Source: Mesostigma viride
Taxonomy: Eukaryota > Streptophyta > Mesostigmatophyceae > Mesostigmatales > Mesostigmataceae
Length of the DNA: 64,000 nucleotides
Direction: 5' to 3'
NCBI GenBank assembly: GCA_009746045.1
Contig: RPFO01001919.1
Coordinates: forward strand, 1 to 64,000
The notes under the pieces were generated by a model. That model had not been told where the DNA came from. It saw only the letters and a program-made list of their open reading frames with translations, and searched no databases. A program made the translations under genes and the position numbers. Shown here piece after piece: positions 43,687-55,351 of this stretch (positions are counted from its first letter, which is position 1; each line of letters opens with the position of its first letter).

Positions 43687-46600
43687 ATGGCGCAGCGGAT
43701 TACGTACCGCAGGCGCCACTGCTATAACACCAAGGGGAACAAGATCCGCAAGGTGAAGACACCTGGTATGTCTTCCCCGAAGGCGCTCGAGACAGACATT
43801 GATCGGTAAAATAGCTTTGTGGCTAGCGGAATCGCCACGGGGACGGCGACTTATGAGGATTACGTAGTTCTTGGTGTAGCATCTGCGTAAATGCTTAGTT
43901 CGGACGGTTAATACGGTTGAATGCTACGTCCACATGGTGTTTATGATTTGCAGGGGGCAGGCTGGTTGTCCACTACCCAAAGAAGGCGGGTACCCACCCA
44001 AAGTGCGCTATCTCCGGAGTGCGCATTCAGGGTGTAAGTAATGGATATCTTTTGCCATTCCTTAAATTTTCAGCAGTTGCGTACCATCTGATTTTATGTT
44101 ACAGCGGTCGAGGCGGTTATCTTATAATTCAAGCGTGTTACTGTGAACAGAAGTTTCTGCCGGGGTGGTAACGAAGCGATGCCGCCGTGGGATTTCTAAA
44201 CTGGGCTTGTGCAGGTCAAGGCACGGCGCCCTGTTGACTATGCCTCCGGCCGCATGCCACGCGGCGAGAAGAGTGTCACTCGTGCTTATGGTGGATCCAT
44301 GAGCGCCAAGTGCGTCCGTGAACGGTAAGCCTCGACCTTGTCCACCTTCTTATACGCGCATGGACACCCAACCCGGTCCCTGCGTGTCAAGCCGTTCCTT
44401 TAACTTCTATCATGTGCCACAAACTTATGTGCCGGGTATTTCTGGTGTGGGTTTTTAGGAAAGGGGGTCGGTATTCAGTACTTTCCCTTGTATCTGTGAA
44501 CCCCAGTGCCTTTTTTGTTGGTCGTTAGATGATTCCTTGTTAGCACTCTGTCCTCATCTAATAATCTGGTTTACGGGGAGTTCAAGTGAAAGATACTTTC
44601 ATCCGTTAAGTTTAGTGTTTCTTTCTGGGGTGGTAATTCCTCAGTTGTCTTACAGAATCAATGGTAGGAAAACCTAGCCGCATCATCTTTCCGGTTGCTT
44701 GCGTCTGTGTGAGACCTACCATGGTTCAGGGTAACCTCCACGATCCAAGGGCGATGTAGGATTGATCTATTAAGTCGAAACTTCATTTTGGAGTGGTGGA
44801 TTTAGATGCTGTGGTGCTACATGGTTGAAAGGAACATCTATTACGTGGTGTCTATGCACTCGTACAGACATACACGTGTTGTCTCCTTGATACATGCGTC
44901 TATGTACTCATTATTTGCACTCAGTTTTTTTTCTCAGCTCAGTCACCTGTCCTAGGCACTAGCCATGCCCGGTCGTACCCACTAGCCATGCATGATGTGG
45001 CAGCCTGTCCTTGGGGGCATTATCTTTCAGGCAGGGTTCATCCACCACTTTTGGGGGCAAGCTCCTTTGGGGGCAAGGCCGGCCACACCTAGTGATCGTG
45101 TCACGTAGATCTTGTGCCAAATCTACAATATGTAGCCATCTTGTTCAGATGACCAGGTCTAGTTATCTTGTGTCATGCTGTGTTTACAGCCACGCTGGTG
45201 TTGGTACCCCCTGCCCTCGTTTTATAGCCGTCCTATTAAGGGCGGCTGCACCCTCGACTTCAATTACCCACGCAAAGTAAATTAAAAATTGATTATAACA
45301 TGACTCCGTGGGGAGATTATGTCGCCCAGTAGTAAGAGATGCCTAAATGTTTGGCAAAATAATCAAAAGCATGCTTCTGTGCAAGCATTTCGTCAATCAT
45401 GTCGTTTCCAGCCGTGCATGGTCTTGTCCTTGTGAATCAACGGTGTGAGATAGCCATAGCTAAGAAGTACAGCTGCAGCTACAGAACTGTGTCCTCGCAG
45501 GCTAGCAGGTCGTGGTTGCGACTGCCAGCTCTCTGCCACGGTCCGGAACCATGTGCACGGCCATGGGTGGCAAGCCTCATTTGGTAGCGGATGCTGGGTG
45601 GGACGCAAGGGTCTGTGGGAAGTTGACATAACGTTGCTTGTGGATGCATGCGACTTAGAGATATGCACTTGTTAGCCGCTAAAGCGGTGACCGTTTGTTC
45701 TATAGAATCCTCGGCCTTCAAATGGGTTCTGTGTATGGCCAAGGTGTTGTTGATTTCACCCACCCAGCTGACATTTCTCTGGCCCCTGCTGGCATGCTTG
45801 TGCCATTTTCGGAACGCCCTCCTGCCCAATCTGCCCTGCAGGATTATTCGTGCATTTTTGGTGGAGGAGCAGAAGATTGTGAAGAAGGTAAGGGGGGGGG
45901 GGGGGGGAAGAAAAATCGATATTGGTAGTTTTTGGGGCAGGTCAGATGGGGTGTCCGGGTGGTGTGGTGTGGGGTAGGCGGGAAGGGAGCCCCGGCGTTC
46001 CTTCTCAAATACACACACTCTGCTCAAATACACATACTTGGCTCAAAACGGGTTTATGGCACAGAAGCAACAGAAACATCGCAGGCGGCACCATGGTTGG
46101 CATTAATGGATGTAGCATGCGGTTGGGAATCCACGGACAGGCATCGGCTTGCACCGTCTGCTCTCTAGTCAGGTCGGCAGTGCGGTGGCTGCGGATAGAC
46201 CATTTTTATATTTTTTAAAAACGACTTTGGGCCGCTGGCGATGAGGAAAGAATTAGAGTTTTGGTATCCTCTCACGCATTGCTCGTGTCCTGGTGACATT
46301 GCTCTGCCTTTTATGTTCTCTGTGCGTGCACTGGTAGCGATGAAGCTTTTTCGTTAGCCTGGTCGCATAGTTGGTGCGATGCTCGGGGGTCTGGCGGGGG
46401 TGAGTGTATGAGATGGGCGCAGGCACGAGGTGTTTAGGTGAGGTGACGTGCGGAAGAGGCCTCGCTGCCTTTGGGGGGCAGGGCGTCAAACATTTTTTCC
46501 CCATGGCTCCTAGGACTTGTTGGGTGCATATGGTGTGCCATCTTTTGGGTGCAGATGGCATGTCGGGCTAAACCATGGGGCGTTTCGATTGTCAGGTGTT

Positions 46601-47066
46601 TTACTTAGGTTTTACTGTCAGCTGCTCCTTGCTGGTTTACCATCAGCGAAGTTTGTTACTGTTTTTCGTCACAGGAGGTGTCAGGGGGGTGAAACCTTGT
46701 GTCATGCCACCATGGGCACATGCAGAGGATCTTAGCAATATGGTGTGTTACCCGTGGTGCTCACCCTGCCCAGTACGGTGAGAGTAGGGCCGATTGGTGG
46801 AGTTTTGGTAGCAGGGGCGTGTATTCCTAGCGGATATCAGAGTATGCGGTTGAAAGTGAGTGCCAGTAATCCGTGTCTGTCATCAACACGTGTTCTCATG
46901 TGGCTTCATGCGTGCCATGTAGACAGTTTGCACTAGGTGTGCAGTCATTGCAATGTTACAGTAACTGAATGCCCCTTCGCTGCGAATTGTTTCGTTGTCT
47001 GTGTGCTGCCTGCAGGTGCTCAAGATCCAGAAGTCCAAGGAAAAGGCGGCCGCCCCCAAGGCGTAA
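43687..47066 (+). CDS. RPL34: 60S ribosomal protein L34 (eL34)
   Basis: It is a structural protein of the cytosolic large ribosomal subunit. Five exons: 43687-43765, 43954-44033, 44215-44324, 45842-45887 and 47016-47066. All introns are GT-AG and in phase, and the product has 121 residues, the usual size. The protein begins [20 protein letters not shown]. It continues with [45 protein letters not shown] and a Lys-rich end. The CAISG cysteine and the later SAKCV cysteine are conserved family positions. The start context is GCGAAAATGGCG. An AATAAA lies about 20 bp after the stop. It diverges from ProRS across 654 bp. I see no frameshift or oddity. Confidence 0.98.
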
Positions 47067-47974
47067 GCTGAACTGATCTCTTGTATAAATAAATGTGGTC
47101 ACGCTTTGAGGATTGACAAAAGGCAGCCCCTGTTGATCGATCCGCTTCTGTAGGCAGGAGCGAGACGCCGTGTTGGCACGCGATCCCTCACACGGGGAGA
47201 CAGGCAATGGGGCCCCTAGCCTTTTGCGCAGTCAATCTGGCAGGTGCAGGAGTGCAGAATTTTTATTGTATGGTCTTAATTTAAAACCCATTACATAATG
47301 TCTTTTGCGTGTTCCATGCAACGGAAATCATTCCTCTAGCTCAAGTAGCGATTGAGCTCAAACACTACTCTAGTCCTCACATATGTCGAGTTGGGATGTC
47401 ATCCGACCAGGGATAGTTCTCGGGAGAGGCCGGGCGCGCAGAGAACCCGCACAGTATTTGTGGCGCAAATTGCCAGCTGTACGTTCGTGGCCAGCTAGTC
47501 ACTCGGCACCGGCTCACCATGGATCCCAATTATATAGGCAGGCACGCGCAATACTCTAAGATGAAATCGGTACGATCAGCATATCAAGGAGACAAACAGC
47601 ATATGCATGATCGGTTGGATCGACTCCCGCGCATAAAGGGTGCGGACGCTACACAGATGAAGTGAGACAACTATGCCTGGACGCATGGCGATAATTACGT
47701 GGCTCCCGTGACCTTCGGGTCATTCCTCTCCTGGACACCTACACCAGTACTGTACAGGACGTTGGAACGCCATATGCGTCCACGAATATAGTTGTCCCAC
47801 TAAATACAGTTAATTGGATCCTCCCCCGTACGAGCAAAAGCACCGGGCAGTGTCACGTGTACTAAACAAGTGATTCTCAAACACTCTGCATGCGGCGCGG
47901 CACTTGGCCCCCAGGAATTAGGGCTAACTCACCAAAAAGTGAAGGGCCATTGACACCGTGCATCCCAGGAATAT

Positions 47975-48805
47975 GCGGATTTGGCACGCCGCAAAGGTGA
48001 AAACCATTTGCGTTCAGTGCCGTTCCGCGGAAAACGCGATCTGCAAATGAATCCAGGCCGGAATCGAACTGGGGACCTGTCGCACCAATTTTTGCTGACT
48101 ATGGACGGACGTCTCCGGATCCTAAGGCATCGCCAACTGACACCTACAGTCATCCGCAAAAGTTCTCCTTTCTGGGGAGTGATGCAAGCCTTTCGGATTT
48201 GGTACTAGATAAATCATTCGAGATCTGTGTGTGTAGGAGTACTACACACGTGTCCACGTGAGACTTGTTCAGTCTGGAAACCCAGGAATATTGCCGATTC
48301 CATCGATTGAGACAACAAAGCATGCAGCCAGTCTTGGAAGCATGCAGGCGGTGAGTCGGTGGATGAACCAATCCAGTAAAGATAGTACGTTATAGGGTAG
48401 AGAGCTTAGCATAGAGCTGGTTGTCTCCTTGATAGAGTTAATTAGGAACATAACTCCGTTGGGAGTAAATGTAGCACATATCCCAGAGAAGGGCCATATG
48501 GATTTGACACGTGTGTAGTACTCCTACACACAGATCTCGAGTGATTTATCTCGTACCAAATCCGAAAGGCTTGCATCACTCCCCGGACAGGAGAACTTTT
48601 GCGGATGACTGTAGGTGTAAGTTGGCGATGCCATGGTAACCGGAGACGTCCGTCCTATAGTCAGCTAGCGAAAGTTGGTGCGAGAGGTCCCAAGTTCGAT
48701 TCCGGTCGGATTCATTTGCAGATCGCGTTTTTCCGCGTTTTCCGCGGCCCGGCACTGAACGCAAATGGTTTTCACCTTTGCGGAGTGCCTGATCAGAATA
48801 TGGAT
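47975..48805. mobile_element. Two S3 retroposons in inverted orientation, forming a large palindrome
   Basis: The left copy at 47975-48185 extends into a flank up to about 48260 (GCAAGCCTTTCGGATTTGGT, GTGTAGGAGTACTACACACG). The right copy at 48505-48805 contains the same sequences inverted (CGTGTGTAGTACTCCTACAC, CCAAATCCGAAAGGCTTGC). The arms are about 280 bp and the loop about 250 bp. Confidence 0.85.
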
Positions 48806-49409
48806 TAGTATCATAATACATTCCAAGCTACGTCGGCCACAAGCCCTGGCAGGCGACCCCCTCGACCACCGCGGCCCCAGCGACTCCAGACGCCCCAGCT
48901 TAGGGGAATACAGCAGTAGTAGTGTAGACTAGATAGACCGTGGCCATGTACATGTACATGATCAGAATGTACATGTACGCCTCCTAGAGGCCCTATCCCA
49001 GCTAAGCCACGCGCTTTATTTAATCGTGTACATGTGTGCCTATGATGAGCCACACTCCAGATGATGCCTAGCTTTATTTAGTTATGCTGTGCCCATGCAG
49101 GGAGTAGCTCTCTGCTGAGACGCCATGCCCTAGCTTCTTTGTATAGCTATGCTGATCTTCCCCCCCATGACAGGCTCCCCCTTCGCTGGGCATAGCTTGA
49201 AGATCATGGGGATGCACGTGCCCTGGTGCACCTCGAGCAAGGGTCCTTTACATCCCCACCCTTGCAGGAAGTAGCTTAGGATGTATGATAGGCCATATGC
49301 CCCCTCTCAAGGGCTATGTGCTACATATACTCCCAACGGAGTTATGTTACAATTCAATTCAATTCAATTCAATTCCAAGCTACTTCCTGCAAGGGTGGGA
49401 ATGTAGATG

Positions 49410-49615
49410 TATTCTGATCAGACACTCCGCAAAGGTGAAAACCTTTGCGTTCAGTGCCGGGCCGCGGAAAACGCGGAAAACGCGATCTGCAAATGAATCC
49501 GACCGGAATCGAACTGGGGACCTCTCGCACCAATTTTGCTGACTATAGGACGGACGTCTCCGGTTACCATGGCATCGCCAACTTACACCTACAGTCATCC
49601 GCAAAAGTTCTCCTA
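49410..49615 (-). mobile_element. S3 short retroposon
   Basis: It is a near complete copy from TCAGACACTCCGCAAAGGTG to CAGTCATCCGCAAAAGTTCT. Box B is GAGGTCCCCAGTTCGATTCC on the minus strand. Confidence 0.78.
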
Positions 49616-49818
49616 GATAGATGTATGTTGATAGAGTTGGCTTGATGCTGTAGATAGATTAGACCGGTAGGATTGTGTGTCCCCATCGGCCATCCATCCA
49701 TCGGGGTTAATGCTCCGTGACTCCCCAACGGGAGCACGAGTCTAATTATTTAATTAATTAATAGTACGTTGCGGATTTCTAGCCTGCACTGGTTGGATAT
49801 TACAAAAGTTAAAGAATA

Positions 49819-52740
49819 TCAACTGACGCCGTCCCTGGGCTCATTTTTGGGGTGGTCCCATGGGAGCCTCCCAGGGTACGGGTGGGGGCTGCAGTGGCCA
49901 AACAGCGGCCGCAACGCGGGGCAGTGGGTCGGGTATGGTATGCCACGCGCGTAGGGATTGCGTGCTTGCCGCTTGCGGTGCAGTTCCCCGGAGCAGCCGT
50001 ACATGTCGCGCTCAAACAGGGACACGGTCGCATTCTCGCCGCTGATGTCAGCATCGGCGCGGGTGATGCCAGCATGCACACAGACACGGGTTTTCGAGGC
50101 ACATGACAGTCACATGTCGGGGCACAGTCACGTGCCAGTTCCAGGGGATGTGATTTGTGAGTTCTACAGCTCATGGCAAAACCCGTATGCAGGGGTGTCT
50201 AGATGGCGGCAAATGCAAAACCATCATAGATTAGAGGTTGTCTCCTTGATAGATAACGGCGGGTAAGGCAAGCGAGCGCCTACAGATATTTACCACGCCA
50301 CATAGAGTGCGACTGGCTGGACTATTAAACACTTCAGACGAGTTACAGCAACGTACATCGGCGCAAATCAACTGGGTGAGAGCCAACTATTAATCTGAAC
50401 GACCATAGATACACAGTAAGCCTTGCGTAAACTAATCAACAACATATGATGGCTCACGTGCGCGTCTGGAGCTACATCTGGAGCAATGCATGTCTGAGCA
50501 GCAACCGGGTCTGAGCTAACTGGTACTAAGAATTATGAAAAGCTTCAGCAACGTATATCTGTGCTGCAGCCAGGTCAGAGCTAACTGTAACTAATGATAA
50601 CCGTAAGAAACAACAGCGACGTACATTTGTGCAGCGACCAGGGCGTAGCTTCTGTGACTAATCAAATTTACAAGGAGCAACAGCGACGTACATCTGTGCG
50701 GCCACTGGGTCGGAGCTCGTGGGCAGGGGCAGCCCCACGAAGTTGAAGCGACCGCTGGGGAAGGCGACCGCATTGCGGTGGACGTCCGTAAAGCGCCGCC
50801 TCTTGAGGCTGTAGCTGACCACCTGCACAAGGGGGCGGGGGGGGGGGGGCAGGGACAAGCATCTTACCCAAGCATCTAAAGCAACTGGCGACCTGCGCAG
50901 GGGTAGGTGCCAGAGACCAGCATGCGGCAAAGGACACCATATTCACAATCCCACCCCCTTTAAGGGGCGAGGGGGGTGGGGGTGGGGAGGAGGGTAGCAG
51001 TGTGAGGAGCAAGGGCACAGCAGCCGACCACGAATGTGCAATCTTGTTGAACTGGCTGTGCGTGTTGTGGGAGCATTGCAACGCACCAGGACTCTGCGAG
51101 AAAAAAAACACTGTGAAGGCCTAAGGGCATAGCGACCTGGCCATGACGAATGAAAACGTGTCAACGGCGATGCAAGGGCACTGCAGCTGAGCCGACCATG
51201 ACAAGTGCAACACGGTTAAATGACACGGTTAAAAGATACCGTGAGATGACACGTTGAATGTCACGGTTAAACGGGCCGTGACGATGTAAGAAAACACTAC
51301 CAGGATTGACACGGGCCGTGGCATGGTAAAAGGATGCTGTACCGAGAACACGGGTCGCGACGTCAGGGGAAGCATGGGGCGCAGACCACGACGGCGCAGG
51401 CACGGTGAATCAGTTTCCGCGGTCGCTTCACCGTAAATCAAGGGCCGCGACGTTCCAAACATTGACGGCGACATCTCGAGGGTCCCACCAGTCTATCACT
51501 GACCATGCTGCCACAACGCTCACTGCAGCGGAAAGGCCGTGACGTTGGAAAGGAGCACTGACTGACCGTGACGCTGCAGAGGGATCCTGAAGGACGGTGA
51601 CGTTGCGAGGGCATGCCGAGTGATCATGAGGGTGGAACCGTGCGCAACTGGCCGTGACAGTTGCAAGCACTCTTGAACGGACCGTGGCGTGGTTACAAAA
51701 CAAAACTTAATTGCTTGGTATTTTGGAAAAGATTTTAAATCTTGAGACTGGCCGTGACAAGTGCAAGCACGGTTGAACAGACCGTAACCTATTATTGAAA
51801 TCTTGAGACTGGCCGTGACAAGTGCAAGCACTCCCACGGACCGTTACGTTGCGAGGATAGCGCCCCGTGAGCTCGTGGAAGCGGCACAGGCTGAAGAGGA
51901 GGTTCTCGAAACTGTCCCGCGCAAACTCCTCCGCAAACGCACGCTCGCGCACGTAAGGGAACCCTGGCCGGGCGGGGGGGGGGGGGGGGGGGGGGCAGGG
52001 GAGACCAGCACGCCAGGGGGGACCCGGGCGGGGGGGAGGGCAATGCCATGTGAGGGGCAAGGAGCGAGGGGGGATGGGGGTACGGACTCAGTGGGGAGCC
52101 ACGATGCCCCCAGCCCCCAGCGGGCGAAATGCAGAAGCCCAGCATGCAGTGTGGTAAAGCAGCGGCTAAGGGAGACACATGCCCGGTCCCTCGATGAAGC
52201 ATGGGCATGGTAAGGGCATGGCAAGGGCATATGCTCGTTCATGTGAGGGCTAGGGTTTAGGGTTTAGGGTTTAGGGTTTAGGGTTGATGCCGTGGCATGC
52301 TCATGGTGAGTGTCGTGCACACAAGTAGGCTTTCCGAGGGCGCCCCTCGGTCCATTCCTTGTGCCTCGCACGTCGGATGGCTGCATCCATAGTTGGATAT
52401 GGAGACGGCATGCCGCTAGACAGAGACGCTAGACAGAGACGCTAGATAGAGACGCTAGATAGAGGCCCTAGACAGAGACGCTAGATAGAGACGCTAGATA
52501 GAGGCGCTAGATAGAGGCGCTAGACAGAGACGCTAGATAGAGGCGCTAGATAGAGGCGCTAGACAGAGACGCTAGATAAAGACGCTAGATAGGGACGCTA
52601 GATAGAGACGCTAGATAGAGACGCTAGATAGAGGCGCTAGACAGACACGCTAGATAGAGACGCTAGATAAAGACGCTAGATAGGGACGCTAGATAGAGAC
52701 GCTAGATAGGGACGCTAATTAGAGGCGCTAGATAGGGACC

Positions 52741-52837
<97 letters not shown>

Positions 52838-53557
52838 CATGCACCCAGTATGGCTCCATGAGAATAAAGCTCTTTTTAAAAAAAAAATAGCCCGTTGAAG
52901 ATTCCCTGACAGGCAATAAGCACGAGCGAACGAACCAAACACCTACGTATCTGGCTGACCATTGTCGAACCACGCACCAAACCAGCCCCGAGCATCGGCC
53001 GCCTGCCAGTAGCTCTGTGCCTCGCTCCGCGGCCCTGTGCCCGGCCTTGTTTGCCCCCCTGAGAACAGCAGCATGCTGTTCTCGTGGCTGGCGGTGAACT
53101 CGATGGCGGCGCGTGTCATGGCCATGAAGGACTCCTCGAAACCTCCGGTCTTCTGGTACGGCTCTAACGCCCAGGCGCCCTCTTGATTCACGGCGCCATG
53201 GTCATGGCCAACATAGACCGCGTGACAGGCGACCAGGACCAGGTCTTGCAGCCAAGGGTAAGGATGCTCGATTGCCTCCCGGGCCATGTAATCCTCGGCA
53301 CAGCCGGAACCCTCGCCGAAGAATCCGAATTGACGCAGCGAGGCCGCTTCCAAGACAATTACCAGGGCCGTCAGCCCCGCGAGCAGGACCACGGCCAGCA
53401 GCATGAATGCCCATGGCCAGGACCGGAACACTTGTGACAGGCGGGCCAATGCATTGCCTGCCCTTCTCCCGTGGGGCTTATCGGACGGGGAGTAGCCAGC
53501 CTCCAAGTCGGCGGTTCGCATGGGAAGCAGTTTCTGACTGGATGTCCGGTAAATCAT
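49819..53557 (-). CDS. DUF218/YdcF-like membrane-anchored protein
   Basis: Four exons on the minus strand: 53557-52978, 51963-51848, 50822-50692 and 50041-49819. Splices are GT-AG and in phase, giving 349 residues. A cytosolic N-terminus of about 47 residues is followed by a signal-anchor helix ([20 protein letters not shown], about residues 49-68). The DUF218 fold follows, starting [18 protein letters not shown], with the signature [19 protein letters not shown] in exon 1, then [36 protein letters not shown] and, in the last exon, [20 protein letters not shown]. This is the conserved eukaryotic branch of the family (fungal and plant members of unknown role). Bacterial DUF218 members such as SanA and YdcF are envelope proteins. 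The exact reaction is unknown. Introns 2 and 3 contain many copies of their own donor junctions. Confidence 0.92.
50325..50705 (-). repeat. Ladder of copies of the DUF218 exon 3 donor junction
   Basis: The plus-strand block AGCGACGTACATCTGTGCGG at 50683 is echoed at about 50617 (AGCGACGTACATTTGTGCAG), 50547 (AGCAACGTATATCTGTGCTG), 50480 (weak) and 50347 (AGCAACGTACATCGGCGC). Two echoes keep the sense-strand GTACGT donor. Confidence 0.9.
51180..51860 (-). repeat. Degenerate repeats around the DUF218 exon 2 donor
   Basis: The plus-strand block GACCGTTACGTTGCGAGGAT at 51838 is echoed many times as GGCCGTGACGTTGGAAAGG, GACGGTGACGTTGCGAGGGC, GGCCGTGACAAGTGCAAGCA and similar pieces. Spacing is about 55-80 bp, with partial loss of the sense-strand donor. 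Confidence 0.8.
52252..52286 (+). repeat. Interstitial TTTAGGG telomere-type repeat, about five copies
   Basis: GGGTTTAGGGTTTAGGGTTT is present in a short, perfect tandem run inside intron 1 of the DUF218 gene. It is the plant-type telomere unit, in an interstitial position between genes on both sides. Confidence 0.95.
52415..52835. repeat. 13-bp minisatellite followed by a (GA)n array
   Basis: About 25 units of GACGCTAGATAGA and variants run to 52740. About 45 GA dinucleotides follow at 52744-52833. Both are in intron 1 of the DUF218 gene. On the sense strand the dinucleotide run is (TC)n. Confidence 0.95.
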
Positions 53558-54502
53558 ACGTCCAGAGTTCCTTGAGTCATGCCATTGGCTACAATGCTGC
53601 CGTAGTTAGTGCCGCACGTGCATGAGCAGCGCTCGTGGCGAAGACATTTTATTTTAAATGGAGTGCTTATGCCTTACATGACATCAGGTCATCCGACGTC
53701 TCGAAGGGAACGCATTCTTACTACACATGCTTAAACAAAAGAAAGGGTGAATGTCTGCTATATTGACCATTGCGACGAGAAAAAAAGTGACGACATTTTC
53801 ATTCTGATTACCAGATAGGCATTTCGACCGGAATTGACGGGTGTAAATGTAAGCCGGTTGCTCACCTCTTACCAGTCACAAGTAAAAAGTCATAATCGTC
53901 TCTCGGTCCTTGCCTGCAAGTTGCTATTTTCCGAGCTGTCAGCAAGTGTTATTAGCAGTTGGTTAATTTTTCAGTAGCAGTTTGTACCTGGATGGTTATG
54001 TTATCACTTATCAGACGCATTGTCGCCTTGGCCGCGTAACTCGCGTTCTTGGACGACGTATTTCTGCATTCTGCAGTAGATACTAGAATGTTCTGCATCC
54101 TATCTATTTCTATGTTTTCTATCCCCTAATTGGTTATGCCATCTATCCCCTTCCGTCAGATCAGCTCAGACTGCTCACTGCTCACTTGCTCAGCCCCACA
54201 GTCCACGCCCACCACGCCCGAGTGTCCATAAAACGTAGGTCGCAGCATGTCATGACTCCACCAGGCACACCATGTGACAGCATGAACATCCGGCAGTGCA
54301 GGTTACAAATTATGGCTGACCATCGGTGAGACGCGGCGAGCGACAACAATGGCATGACAGGAAAATAATGGACTTCGGGGGTAGCGGTGATTGCATTGCA
54401 GGAAAGGGCGGTACTGACCAGCAGCACGTTATTGGGCTCTACCTCAAGAGCACAGATGAAATGCAGAGGTTGCGTCTAATAGCAATTGCAAAATAGCTCA
54501 CC
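53558..54502. promoter_or_regulatory. Shared 5' region of two divergent membrane-protein genes
   Basis: The start codons at 53557 (-) and 54503 (+) face away from each other across 945 bp. No reading frame or retroposon is apparent here. Both promoters should be inside, but I cannot name a specific element. Confidence 0.45.
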
Positions 54503-55351
54503 ATGCATCGCAAAGGAAAAGGCCGGGCACGATTGGCTGATGAGTTAGACCTTCCCATGGGTGAAAAGGGCGACGCAGCTGAACACACCTTGCGCGCGAA
54601 CTGGCAAAATGTAAAGAGTCAAAGTATCCTTTATATAGTTCAGCGAAATCGCGAGTTGCTGATTCTTGGGGTGGGAATTCCAGTCTGCCTTTGGGCCCTG
54701 GCGCTATCCATTGGCAGCGGGACGTACTGGTGGCGTCAGCATGTGAATCTTGACCATCGGAAAATCCGACATTCCTTGTTTTGGTTCGACGCCATTCTAA
54801 AGTCCGTCGGGCCAATTTTGCCGTTCATCGTCCTCCTCGGTCGAGGCCTCGTATTGTGGCCAGGAGCCTCGTCCGTGCAGCAGGTTTTTGCACCGACCTT
54901 TCTATTTTACGGCGCAGTCACGGGCCTCCGAATGGCCATCTACGCCCTGTTCCGGCTGATCGGAGTCCACATATCCGACCATATCTTTCTAGACTGCTCC
55001 CTGGCCGCCCTCCTCCAGGCCGAGGGGATGTCCCTGTGCCGAAGCATGATGGCCTGCTTCCCCTCGCAAGCGGATTGCGTGCCCGGCAGGACCACGAAGA
55101 ATGCCAAGAAGCCGCTCGAGCGATTCGCAGTTCTCTTCTTCCTATTCATGCTCTGCCTCCTCCTATGGTCACTCCTACTCGGCGATGCGTTCTTCACAAG
55201 CGTCTACTACCATCCGCCACTCGAGATCTCCGCCAGCTTCCTCGCAGGCTGCGCCCTGTTCCAGGTCCCGGTCGCCCTCTGGATGGTGCTTGTGCGTGGC
55301 AACAACGAGAACAGCCCAGCCGTTGTCCAGCTCGAGCCCCTGATGGATTGA
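54503..55351 (+). CDS. Multi-pass membrane protein, family not recognised
   Basis: This is an intronless frame of 282 residues starting at ACCATGCATCG. I do not recognise the family. The N-terminus is basic and acidic (about 45 residues). About five or six hydrophobic segments follow: LLILGVGIPVCLWALALSIG, GPILPFIVLLGRGLVLWP, FLFYGAVTGLRMAIYALFR, FAVLFFLFMLCLLLWSLLLG and FLAGCALFQVPVALWMVLV. A hydrophilic loop with HISDHIFLDCS and a Cys/Lys-rich segment lies between the third and later helices. Codon use is G+C-rich at third positions in the second half, as in the confirmed genes here. It diverges from the DUF218 gene. The lack of introns is unusual for this window and could mean a retrocopy, but no poly-A tract or flanking repeat is seen. 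Confidence 0.72.
   Translation: MHRKGKGRARLADELDLPMGEKGDAAEHTLRANWQNVKSQSILYIVQRNRELLILGVGIPVCLWALALSIGSGTYWWRQHVNLDHRKIRHSLFWFDAILKSVGPILPFIVLLGRGLVLWPGASSVQQVFAPTFLFYGAVTGLRMAIYALFRLIGVHISDHIFLDCSLAALLQAEGMSLCRSMMACFPSQADCVPGRTTKNAKKPLERFAVLFFLFMLCLLLWSLLLGDAFFTSVYYHPPLEISASFLAGCALFQVPVALWMVLVRGNNENSPAVVQLEPLMD

Larger units (their letters stand above)
47067..49818. other. Intergenic region with three S3 retroposons
   Basis: It holds the RPL34 3' flank and S3 copies at about 47975-48185, 48575-48805 and 49410-49615. A short (AATTC)n run lies at about 49350-49375 and an S2 tail fragment near 49775-49795. No supported gene is seen. Confidence 0.6.
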
